From an uncultured Oribacterium sp. (lineage in GTDB: Bacteria > Bacillota > Clostridia > Lachnospirales > Lachnospiraceae): a DNA stretch of 7,946 bases. The DNA is taken from assembly GCA_934270345.1 (NCBI GenBank), contig CAKQPT010000055.1, forward strand, positions 1 through 7,946, read 5' to 3'. Made by a program: the position numbers and the translations under genes. How positions within the stretch are numbered: the first letter of the stretch is position 1; the number at the start of each line of letters is the position of its first letter. The notes beneath the pieces are model-generated. The model ran no database searches. It was not told the DNA's origin and saw only the letters and a list, made by a program, of their open reading frames with translations. Of the stretch, positions 1 through 5,890 are shown piece after piece.

Positions 1-71
1 CCCAACTTACGCTGTTCCCAATCGTCATAGAATCCTTTGAACCGGATCTTCGGTACTTTTCGTTTATTCAT
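1..71 (-). CDS. hsdS: Type I restriction-modification specificity subunit (HsdS), N-terminal fragment cut by the window edge
   Basis: Only the first 23 codons are in the window. They contain PKIRFKGF followed by DDWEQRKLG, the usual opening of Firmicute HsdS subunits, which supply the target-recognition domains for the methyltransferase and restriction complex. The ATG at 71-69 is preceded by GGGAGG at a suitable distance (sequence GGGAGGAAATCTCC before the ATG). The first eight bases overlap the end of hsdM, so translation is probably coupled. The recognition domains lie outside the window, so specificity cannot be judged. Confidence rests on the characteristic N-terminal motif together with the position directly after hsdM. 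Confidence 0.9.
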   Translation of the reverse strand, partial: MNKRKVPKIRFKGFYDDWEQRKL

Positions 72-2655
72 GGAGATTTCCTCCCAGTAATTTCTGCAGT
101 TCGCGGATGCCGGCCATGTCTTCTTCGGAGCCGACGAGGTCGGAGAGCATGCTGGCGAGTGTTTTCTCGGTTTCCTGAATTTCTGCTTCGAGGTCGCTCA
201 TCGTAACGGCGTACTTTTTCGAGAGTTCCTCGATCTTTTTGACAAAGGTATTCAGCATGTCCGTGGAGAGGGCGAGGATACCGTCCTCTACCGGCTGAAT
301 CCACTTATCGTGCAGGAGCATGCGTACCTGAGCATCTGTCAGATGCTCGATGGTGTCCTTGGTGGCGAGGTGAAGTGCTTCGCTTTCCTGCTTGATTTCG
401 CTCTTCAGCTTCTTTTCGCTGGTATTCAGGCGGTCTGCGCTCTGCAGTACTTCGATGAGCTGTGCTTCTGCTGCGCCATCGGCCTTTAAGGTCTTGATCA
501 TGGACTTGATGTTCTTGAAGACGAAACCGTCGTTGGTATCATTCAGTGCATCCGAGATGATTTCCTTATCATCTTCGCTTAAGCCGTCCAAAAGTTCCTC
601 GTAAGATGACGGAATCTCTGAGAGCTGGTCCTGCTTTTCCTTCAGGGCGTTCACCTGGTCGGACAGGCAGACCTGCTGAACCAGCTCGAATGGCAGAATA
701 TGGCCCTTCCATCCTTCCTGTACTTCGTGGTCCTTTCCATCCTTTTTCTTGATTACCATGTTCGGATCGACCTGCTTCACCGCCTGCATCCCCTCTGCCT
801 GGATCAGCTCGAGGTCACCGGAAACAGCCGCGAAAGCGCCTTCAAAAATCTCATACGCCTGATACGGATCGATCAGCGGCACCTGATAAAAGCGCGCGAA
901 AATATCCGAAGCGATGTGTTCTTCGGTCTTCGGTATCGAAAGTGATTCCGCTGCATCAATCAGCGTTTCATCCATCACATCATCGAAGTCAGCAAATGCC
1001 TGCTGATAGTTCTCGAGAAATGTCTTCACATCTCGATTTTCATGGATTACTTTCTTAATATCTTCTGTTTTCAGGGACAGATACTCACCGTCTCCTTCGA
1101 AAAGCTCATTCTGTAAGGACGGGAATACATCCCAGTAACGCTTGAGGCTTTCCAGCTCTGGCTTCGGAATACCGCCAAACATCGAGGCGTAGATGTCATA
1201 ACTCTCCGCCTCTTCGGAAGAATCCACGTAGCGCGGAATGTTCAGGTTGTAGTCATTGTCCCGAATCTCCTGACGGGTCACGAGTTTGGAATACTTGGTC
1301 ACCGTCTTTCTCTGCTTGACGGTGTCGATGATTCTGCGGATATCGGAAGCACGCAGCTTATTGTTCTTACCTTCCTTTGCGAAGCCCTTTGAGGCGTCGA
1401 TGATGAGCACATCGGTGTTTTCTCTCTTCTGGCGGAGCACCATGATGATCGTCGGGATACCGGTTCCGAAGAAAATGTTCGCCGGCAGACCGATGATGGC
1501 ATCAATGTTGTTCTGCTCGATCAGGTTTTTACGAATCGCCCCTTCTTCTCCACCACGGAAAAGAACGCCGTGTGGAAGTACGATGGTCATGATGCCATCC
1601 GGCTTCAGGTGATAAAGGTCGTGCAGAAGGAACGCATAGTCTGCCTTCGATTTCGGCGCGAGGCCATAACGGGCATACCGTGCGTCATTTTCCTTACCAT
1701 TCGGCGTCCAGCGCTGAGAATAAGGTGGGTTCGAGACCACCGCATCCACATACAGTGGCTCGTAGGTGCCCTGTGGATCAGACTCATCGAAATACGGCCA
1801 GTCCTCTTCGAGCGTGTCGCCGTTTCTCGTCAGAATGTTATCCGGGAGGATGCCGCGCATGACGAGATTCATTCTCGTCAAGTTGTAGGTATTGGCCTTC
1901 AGCTCCTGTGCATAATAGCGGATGCGGTTGGCGTCATCCATGTATTTCGCCGCGGTCTTACCGATGTTAATCAGTAAGCTGCCGGAGCCCGATGTCGGAT
2001 CGTAAATTTTGATTTCACTTCTTCCCTGCAGATGATCCGCCACGATTTCTGACATCAGCAGTGACACCTCATGTGGTGTATAGAATTCGCCTGCCTTCTT
2101 ACCGGCATTCGCTGCAAAGTTCGAAATCAGATACTCGTAGATGAAGCCTAGGACATCATAATCCTGCTTGCCGCTCATTGGGATCTCATTGATCAGCTGA
2201 ATCAGGTCGCTGACAGCCTTCGTCTGTGATTTCGTATTCTCGCCGAGCTTCGACAGTCCGGTCTCCAGTGTGTTGAAGATTCCTTCGAAAACCTTTTTAT
2301 GCGATGGCGAAATCAAACGGTTAAATGACGATAGACCGGTGCGGACATTGTCCACCGAAAAGTCGGAGCCCATGTGAATCCAGGTTGAAAACAGATCCTT
2401 ATAGGCGATGAAGTAGCCGAGGCTCTGCTGCGCGCTCGATTTACTGGAGTACTGATCATCGGCCTCTTCGTTTACATACTCACGGATGCTGTCCGCGTCG
2501 TAATCACGCTGGTAAAGCCACTGCTCTTCCTTGTCGGACAGATACTTATAAAAGATAAAGCCGAGGATATAGTCCTTATATTCATTCGCCTCGATCTTCG
2601 AACGCATACGGTTTGCGGATTCCCAGATCTTGGCAGCCAGCTGCTGTTTATTCAT
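64..2655 (-). CDS. hsdM: Type I restriction-modification system DNA methyltransferase subunit (HsdM), long form
   Basis: An 863-aa predicted adenine-N6 DNA methyltransferase of a type I restriction-modification complex. Residues 1 to about 150 match the HsdM N-terminal helical domain (LGFIFYKYLSDKEEQ at about 31-45). The catalytic N6-MTase domain follows: GEFYTPHEVSLLM at 189-201, AdoMet-binding motif I DPTSGSGS at 219-226, and catalytic motif IV NPPY at 309-312. LPHGVLFRGG (359-368) and LPANIFFGTGIP (390-401) are also typical of the family. Classical HsdM proteins such as EcoKI are about 530 aa. The extra C-terminal part, helical and coiled-coil rich to the end, matches the long HsdM variant common in Firmicutes and Bacteroidetes. 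The ATG at 2655 has a modest AGGGA site. The gene starts 36 bases after the NADAR gene and overlaps hsdS by 8 bases, so the three probably form one operon. No frameshift or motif loss is seen. Confidence 0.96.
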   Translation of the reverse strand: MNKQQLAAKIWESANRMRSKIEANEYKDYILGFIFYKYLSDKEEQWLYQRDYDADSIREYVNEEADDQYSSKSSAQQSLGYFIAYKDLFSTWIHMGSDFSVDNVRTGLSSFNRLISPSHKKVFEGIFNTLETGLSKLGENTKSQTKAVSDLIQLINEIPMSGKQDYDVLGFIYEYLISNFAANAGKKAGEFYTPHEVSLLMSEIVADHLQGRSEIKIYDPTSGSGSLLINIGKTAAKYMDDANRIRYYAQELKANTYNLTRMNLVMRGILPDNILTRNGDTLEEDWPYFDESDPQGTYEPLYVDAVVSNPPYSQRWTPNGKENDARYARYGLAPKSKADYAFLLHDLYHLKPDGIMTIVLPHGVLFRGGEEGAIRKNLIEQNNIDAIIGLPANIFFGTGIPTIIMVLRQKRENTDVLIIDASKGFAKEGKNNKLRASDIRRIIDTVKQRKTVTKYSKLVTRQEIRDNDYNLNIPRYVDSSEEAESYDIYASMFGGIPKPELESLKRYWDVFPSLQNELFEGDGEYLSLKTEDIKKVIHENRDVKTFLENYQQAFADFDDVMDETLIDAAESLSIPKTEEHIASDIFARFYQVPLIDPYQAYEIFEGAFAAVSGDLELIQAEGMQAVKQVDPNMVIKKKDGKDHEVQEGWKGHILPFELVQQVCLSDQVNALKEKQDQLSEIPSSYEELLDGLSEDDKEIISDALNDTNDGFVFKNIKSMIKTLKADGAAEAQLIEVLQSADRLNTSEKKLKSEIKQESEALHLATKDTIEHLTDAQVRMLLHDKWIQPVEDGILALSTDMLNTFVKKIEELSKKYAVTMSDLEAEIQETEKTLASMLSDLVGSEEDMAGIRELQKLLGGNLHE

Positions 2656-2691
2656 GATGTCTTTCCCTTTCGTTTCTTACATTCGCTCTCT

Positions 2692-3174
2692 TCACACCCG
2701 TTCTCTTACGATCATGAGTGCGTATCCCAGCAGGTTCGTTCCGTGCCACTTTTTCACGTCGAGTCGGTCCGGGTCCTTCATCGATAAGCCGATGCCCCAG
2801 ATGCGGTCCTTGACGGCGCACTCTGCGAGGATGGCGTCGCCGGTGGATTTGAGCTGGGCCTTCAGCTCTTCGTTCTGCGCGAACTTCGCGAGGAGGCCTT
2901 CGTAGACGAGGATCTGGCGCATGCCGTTCCATCTGCTTTCGTTATAGTTTGAAACCTGGCGGCCCAGTTCCTTGATGCGGCCGACGTCATCGGTTTTCAG
3001 GATTTCTGCTGCGATCTTCTCATCCCGGAAGCAGAGCGCCTTCTGGTACATCATGTACTGCTCCATGGAAGAGAACCGGATGCCGTCTTTTTCGAAATCC
3101 GACCGGTACCAGTTGCTCAAATATCCGTATTCCTCATCCGGGTTGTGAAAGCCGATGATCTGCTGTGTATTCAT
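2692..3174 (-). CDS. NADAR / YbiA-family protein (predicted N-glycosidase or ADP-ribosyl hydrolase)
   Basis: A 160-aa protein, the same length as E. coli YbiA. Family hallmarks appear in order: YLSNWY at 18-23, SMEQYMMYQKA at 36-46 with the conserved Glu38, NESRWNGMR at 78-86, DRIWGIGL at 123-130 and GTNLLGYALM at 145-154. Known members cleave N-glycosidic bonds, either of riboflavin-pathway intermediates (YbiA/RibX type) or of ADP-ribosyl groups, including those placed on DNA guanine by DarT1 toxins. Which substrate applies here cannot be told from sequence, and no DarT-like toxin is visible in the window. The start is well defined: ATG at 3174 preceded by ACAGGAGG with an 8-base spacer. The stop is 36 bases before hsdM on the same strand, suggesting co-transcription with the restriction-modification genes. 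The protein is presumably cytoplasmic, since no signal peptide or membrane segment is seen. Confidence 0.9.
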   Translation of the reverse strand: MNTQQIIGFHNPDEEYGYLSNWYRSDFEKDGIRFSSMEQYMMYQKALCFRDEKIAAEILKTDDVGRIKELGRQVSNYNESRWNGMRQILVYEGLLAKFAQNEELKAQLKSTGDAILAECAVKDRIWGIGLSMKDPDRLDVKKWHGTNLLGYALMIVRERV

Positions 3175-3198
3175 AATCCGTTCCTCCTGTCTATATAC

Positions 3199-3244
3199 TG
3201 CAGATGCTCTTCTGCACTATGATCATAGCGCGGTTCTGTGACAA
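3199..3244 (-). promoter_or_regulatory. Candidate promoter and operator-like palindrome upstream of the NADAR-hsdM-hsdS genes
   Basis: On the minus strand, TTGTCA (3244-3239) is followed by a 17-base spacer and CATAGT (3221-3216), an acceptable sigma-A type pair. The perfect 12-base palindrome CTATGATCATAG (3217-3228) overlaps the -10 element and spacer, where a repressor could act. A second short inverted repeat, TGCAGA/TCTGCA with a 6-base loop (3199-3216), lies between it and the ribosome binding site. These are pattern matches only. Confidence 0.35.
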
Positions 3245-3279
3245 AATTTTTTACATCATACGCCTGATTTCGGCTGTCT

Positions 3280-3729
3280 TTAAATAAATCCGTACTTTTT
3301 TCCCAGGTCCTCTGCTACCTGGTCGCCGGTTTTGCACTTTCCAGCTGCGATATGCTGTCTCGCCTCCGCAAGCTGATGCAGCATCTCGTCTTTGCGGGTA
3401 TTCTCATAGTACCGGACCGGTTTTCCGTGCGCTTCAGCATACTGGATCTCTGAGCGGGTGCTGTCGCCGATGTACCCGCCGACATTGATGACGTAGATTT
3501 CGTCGGCCATGTCGATTTTCCGTTTGTGCATGTCGTCGAGCATTTCCTTCGTTTTCGAGAGGGCGCCTTCATCCATGCCGTCCCAGACTTCCTGGTCGCC
3601 GGCGTGGCCGAAGAGACCGACGCTGATGACGATATTGCCTGCGAGCGTCAGCCGCTTCTGCGCCTCCATGAACTGCTCCTTGAAGCGGGTGCTGCCGCAG
3701 AGCGTAATAACTTTATATTTTCCAACCAT
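3280..3729 (-). CDS. Nucleoside 2-deoxyribosyltransferase-like protein of the CGSTRF type
   Basis: A 149-aa protein with a Rossmann-like start, KVITLCGSTRFKEQF (6-20). It continues with VGLFGH (37-42), then an ADEIYVIN strand (75-82) and GGYIGDSTRSEIQYA (84-98), in which Glu94 sits where nucleoside 2-deoxyribosyltransferases carry their catalytic glutamate. GKPVRYY (102-108) closes the fold. This pattern belongs to the nucleoside 2-deoxyribosyltransferase/SLOG-like superfamily, whose members transfer or hydrolyse nucleotide sugars; the substrate here is unknown. Residues from about 110 to 149 form an extra helical tail ending DLGKKYGFI. The ATG at 3729 has CAGGAG seven bases upstream, and that site lies within the last codons of the small ORF before it, so the two are probably translated together. 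The gap to the NADAR gene is 105 bases and holds its own candidate promoter. Confidence 0.75.
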   Translation of the reverse strand: MVGKYKVITLCGSTRFKEQFMEAQKRLTLAGNIVISVGLFGHAGDQEVWDGMDEGALSKTKEMLDDMHKRKIDMADEIYVINVGGYIGDSTRSEIQYAEAHGKPVRYYENTRKDEMLHQLAEARQHIAAGKCKTGDQVAEDLGKKYGFI

Positions 3730-3732
3730 GGT

Positions 3733-3915
3733 TTATCTCCTGTTTCCTGCGATTCCTTCCTGTCCTAAGCAAAAATTGGAATCCAGTGAAGTCGCAATTT
3801 GCGACTTCACTGCTTCAACTGTGTGCGCTTTCAAATCTATCTTCGAATCAAGCATCTTTGAGGTTCCAGTCTGGAACCTCATAAGTTCATCTCCGTAGTA
3901 AATATGATATTCCAT
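3733..3915 (-). CDS. Small hypothetical ORF (60 aa) carrying two palindromic segments
   Basis: The ORF begins at ATG 3915, with a weak AAGG upstream and a TATAAT box at 3942-3937. It ends three bases before the start codon of the 149-aa gene, so it may be its leader cistron. Its peptide contains LMRFQTGTSK (about residues 11-20) and VKSQIATSL (about 36-44). These short words resemble the R-(F/S)-Q-x-x-T-S segment found in phage ORF6N-type antirepressor proteins, but the following GGRRYLPYAFTEQG block of that family is absent. Each word is encoded by a perfect DNA palindrome. It could be a decayed ORF6N gene, a short leader peptide, or noncoding RNA read by chance. No known function can be given. 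Confidence 0.4.
   Translation of the reverse strand: MEYHIYYGDELMRFQTGTSKMLDSKIDLKAHTVEAVKSQIATSLDSNFCLGQEGIAGNRR
3784..3812. repeat. Perfect inverted repeat, 14-base arms with one central base
   Basis: CAGTGAAGTCGCAA is followed by one T and then its exact reverse complement. As RNA this would be a 13-bp stem with a 3-base loop. No run of U follows on either strand, so it is not a classical terminator. On the minus strand it encodes the SQIATS word of the 60-aa ORF. Confidence 0.9.
3859..3881. repeat. Perfect inverted repeat, 11-base arms with one central base
   Basis: TGAGGTTCCAG, one T, then its exact reverse complement. It lies 46 bases from the other palindrome in the same small ORF, where it encodes the RFQTGTS word. 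The two could be stem-loops in the leader of the downstream gene or protein-binding sites. Confidence 0.9.
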
Positions 3916-3924
3916 ATATCTTAA

Positions 3925-3942
3925 CCTTATTTTTGAATTATA
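3925..3942 (-). promoter_or_regulatory. Candidate -10 box for the small ORF and 149-aa gene
   Basis: On the minus strand a perfect TATAAT (3942-3937) lies about 20 bases before the ATG at 3915, with AAGG at 3928-3925 as a weak ribosome binding site. No good -35 box is seen at 16-18 bases. Two near-identical words, TCAAAATAAGTTA and TCAAAAATAAGGTTA, flank the box and could be a binding site. Confidence 0.35.
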
Positions 3943-3997
3943 ACTTATTTTGAGTTACGATACGACATCTGAGTCAAGCGTTTTTCTGGTGCTCTGC

Positions 3998-4113
3998 CAC
4001 TTTTATGAGGGAATATTCGGGGCTTCATGACACTTTCATGAGCGAATATTCGGGGCTCCGTGACACTTTCATGAGCGAATATTCGGGGCTCCGTGACATT
4101 TTCATGAGGGAAT
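3998..4113. repeat. Tandem 33-bp repeat, three full copies plus a partial fourth
   Basis: Copies lie at 3998-4030, 4031-4063 and 4064-4096, with a truncated copy at 4097-4113. The second and third are identical and the first differs at a few positions. Each full copy contains GAATATTC, extended to the 10-base palindrome CGAATATTCG in copies two and three. The period is close to three helical turns, so the palindromes sit on the same DNA face. The array occupies most of the 328-base gap between the leftward block and the rightward glycosyltransferase gene. No unique spacers are present, so it is not CRISPR. One minus frame gives a 26-aa peptide built of MKVSRSPEYSL units, without a ribosome binding site. 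Confidence 0.95.
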
Positions 4114-4243
4114 CGGTGTTTTGGCGCGGAGTGACGAGGTAGAGGGCGGAGGCATTGGCGCAGGGAAAGTGGGCGGAAATATACGAGTGTCAGCGGGAGG
4201 GTTTTATGGTACAACTAGAAGTAGTTTTTGGATGGAGGTGCCT

Positions 4244-5566
4244 ATGGAGCCGAAGGTCAGTATCATCGTGCCGGTGTATAACGCGGAGAAGAGTCTCGCG
4301 CGTTGTGTGGACAGTATTCTGAATCAGGAGTTTCGGGATTTCGAACTGATCCTGATGGACGACGGGAGCCGGGACCGGTCCGGGGATATCTGCGACGGGT
4401 ATGCGCGGGCGGATGCGCGCGTGGTGGTCGTGCATAAGGAGAACACGGGGGTGTCGGATACGCGGAACCAGGCGATCGCGCGGGCGCGGGGGACGTTTCT
4501 TCAGTTCGTGGACAGTGATGATTGGCTGACAGCGGATGCGACGAAGCTCATGGTGCGGGCGGCCGAGGAGACGGGCTGCGATCTGGTGATCGCGGATTTC
4601 TATCGTGTCGTCGGGGAGATGGTGTCGCGGAAGGGCGACATCGACGCGGACCAGGCGATCGGGCGCGAGGCGTTCGTGGGCTTCATGATGGAGAATCCGG
4701 CGGACTACTACTATGGGGTGCTGTGGAACAAGCTCTACCGGCGCGAGATCGTGGAGGCGCACGGGATCCGGATGGATGCGAAGATCAGCTGGTGCGAGGA
4801 TTTCCTGTTTAATCTGGAGTATGTGCGCTATGCGACGACGTTTTATGCCATGCGGACGCCGGTCTACTATTATGTGAAGACGAAGGGTTCGCTGGTGAAT
4901 CAGAAGATCAGCCTGTCGCGGACGGTGGAGATGAAGCTCGCGATGTTCGAGTGCTACAACGACTTCTTCAAGCATGTGCTGGACGAGGAGGCGTATGAGC
5001 GGAAGCGGCTGCAGGTCTATCATTTTCTGGTGGATGCGGCGAAGGATGGCTTCGTGTTCCCGGCGACGATTCCGGGGACGCAGAAGCTCGGCGAGGAGAG
5101 GAGTCAGGCGCTGCAGGAGGTGATTTCGGAGGATGGGATCATCGTGGAGCGGTACCGCGACCGGAAGCTGATCGAGCGCTATCTCGAGTCTGTGGCGCTG
5201 AAGTACGATATGACGATGGCGGAGCTGTCGCTGCTGCTGTATCGGAAGGATGCGGGGAAGGCGCTCGCGCGGAAGGATCTCGCAAATCTGATAAATCTCA
5301 GCCGCGGAGATCTGCGATTGGCACTGCAGAGACTGACAACGCGAGAGATGATGAACATCATCGAGCTGCCGAAGAAGCGTAGCGAGCCACGAAAGATTCG
5401 TCTCGAGCTGCTGCCGGCGGCGGATGCGGTGCTGCAGGATATCGCGGCCGCGGAGCGCGACTACGAGCAGGCGAAGTTCCGGGGATTCTCGGAGGACGAG
5501 ATCCGGCAGTATACGGCGCTCGAGCGACGCGTGCAGGAGAATGAAAAGCAGATACTGCAGAAGTGA
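4244..5566 (+). CDS. Family 2 glycosyltransferase fused to a C-terminal MarR-type winged-helix domain
   Basis: A 440-aa protein. Residues 4 to about 220 are a GT-A fold family 2 glycosyltransferase: VSIIVPVYNAEKSL (5-18), LMDDGSRDRSG (37-47), the DxD-type metal and nucleotide-sugar site in DSDDW (90-94), WNKLYRREIV (161-170) and the acidic WCEDFLFN (183-190). After a helical linker, residues from about 320 to 440 read like MarR regulators: YDMTMAELSLLL (321-332), a helix-turn-helix RKDLANLINLSRGDLRLALQ (343-362), a wing at about 370-390, and the dimerisation end FRGFSEDEI (412-420) with RVQENEKQ. The predicted role is sugar transfer plus DNA binding, and neither partner is known. No transmembrane segment is seen. 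ATG 4244 is chosen because GGAGG lies at 4234-4238 and the fold begins at once; ATG 4232 is an alternative. The gene is GC-rich (many GCG, CGG, GAG codons), but the stretch at about 5280-5345 encoding the helix-turn-helix is less so. The GT assignment is firm; the MarR assignment is by motif reading. Confidence 0.88.
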   Translation: MEPKVSIIVPVYNAEKSLARCVDSILNQEFRDFELILMDDGSRDRSGDICDGYARADARVVVVHKENTGVSDTRNQAIARARGTFLQFVDSDDWLTADATKLMVRAAEETGCDLVIADFYRVVGEMVSRKGDIDADQAIGREAFVGFMMENPADYYYGVLWNKLYRREIVEAHGIRMDAKISWCEDFLFNLEYVRYATTFYAMRTPVYYYVKTKGSLVNQKISLSRTVEMKLAMFECYNDFFKHVLDEEAYERKRLQVYHFLVDAAKDGFVFPATIPGTQKLGEERSQALQEVISEDGIIVERYRDRKLIERYLESVALKYDMTMAELSLLLYRKDAGKALARKDLANLINLSRGDLRLALQRLTTREMMNIIELPKKRSEPRKIRLELLPAADAVLQDIAAAERDYEQAKFRGFSEDEIRQYTALERRVQENEKQILQK

Positions 5567-5590
5567 TGTGGAGTGCCGAAACATTGGCAT

Positions 5591-5627
5591 AAAAAAGGAT
5601 CGTATCCGATGCTTCGAATACGATCCT
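5591..5627 (-). terminator. Intrinsic terminator of the tRNA-Ala transcript
   Basis: Read on the minus strand, AGGATCGTAT pairs with ATACGATCCT. The stem continues through one T-G wobble and three more pairs to a 4-base loop (AGCA), giving about 14 pairs, and is followed by six T residues (5596-5591). It lies just past the tRNA 3' end. On the plus strand no T run follows the stem, so it is not a standard terminator for the glycosyltransferase gene. Confidence 0.9.
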
Positions 5628-5632
5628 CGATA

Positions 5633-5705
5633 TGGAGACAACGGGATTCGAACCCGCGACCTTTGCGTTGCGAACGCAACGCTCTCCCAACTGAGCTATG
5701 TCCCC
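5633..5705 (-). tRNA. tRNA-Ala, anticodon CGC
   Basis: A complete 73-base cloverleaf. The acceptor arms GGGGACA and TGTCTCC include the G3-U70 wobble pair that identifies alanine tRNAs. The D arm is GCTC/GAGC, the anticodon stem TTGCG/CGCAA has loop TTCGCAA (anticodon CGC, reading GCG), and the T arm is GCGGG-TTCGAAT-CCCGT. The discriminator base is A73. The 3' CCA is not encoded (ATA follows), so it must be added enzymatically. It is transcribed toward the end of the glycosyltransferase gene, with its own promoter-like box and terminator. Confidence 0.97.
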
Positions 5706-5718
5706 GCTACAGCTGTAT

Positions 5719-5747
5719 ATTATAGCGCAGAAAAAGCCGAAACGGAA
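5719..5747 (-). promoter_or_regulatory. Candidate promoter of tRNA-Ala
   Basis: On the minus strand a perfect TATAAT (5724-5719) lies 13 bases before the tRNA 5' end, a normal distance for a tRNA transcript with a short leader. The hexamer 17 bases upstream (TTCCGT) is a poor -35 match. Confidence 0.55.
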
Positions 5748-5774
5748 CTGAAAATTTCAGATTTTCAGGTTCCG
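5743..5774. repeat. Inverted repeat upstream of tRNA-Ala
   Basis: CGGAACTGAAAAT and ATTTTCAGGTTCCG pair over about 13 bases with one bulged G around the loop TTCAG. It overlaps the region upstream of the tRNA -10 box. A 13-base tandem duplication with two differences (5770-5782 and 5783-5795) follows directly. No T run is present, so it is not a terminator. Confidence 0.7.
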
Positions 5775-5810
5775 GAAGCACCTTTCGGAAGTGCCAGTGA
5801 CTTGTCTAAC

Positions 5811-5846
5811 TAAGTTCCACCCCTCGCAATCCAAAGATGGAACTTA
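5811..5846. repeat. Inverted repeat with 9-base arms
   Basis: TAAGTTCCA (5811-5819) and TGGAACTTA (5838-5846) are exact reverse complements separated by 18 bases. No function is visible. It marks the left edge of the gene-free repeat region. Confidence 0.7.
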
Positions 5847-5890
5847 CTTATTCCAATGAACTATAAGTGGCACAATGATGGATGCTGGCG

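Noticed and set aside
3784..3881. The two palindromes as intrinsic terminators
   Set aside because: Neither is followed by a T run on either strand, and the downstream gene begins close by.
3945..4214. Minus-strand 89-codon frame and a 26-codon MKVSRSPEYSL frame (4025-4105) through the 33-bp repeat
   Set aside because: Both are products of reading a 33-bp repeat, which always stays in frame. No ribosome binding site or family match is present.
4121..4243. Upstream extension of the glycosyltransferase from a TTG at 4121
   Set aside because: The added residues are Gly-rich with no family similarity, and a strong GGAGG lies directly before the ATG at 4244, where the conserved fold begins.
4190..5641. 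Long minus-strand open frame (483 codons) opposite the glycosyltransferase gene
   Set aside because: It is the antisense shadow of a GC-rich gene. Its product is extremely rich in Arg, His, Leu and Pro, has no recognisable domain, and overlaps the tRNA terminator.
5600..5720. tRNA-Ala as an integration site for a mobile element
   Set aside because: No repeat of the tRNA 3' end, integrase gene or attachment-like duplication was found in the window.
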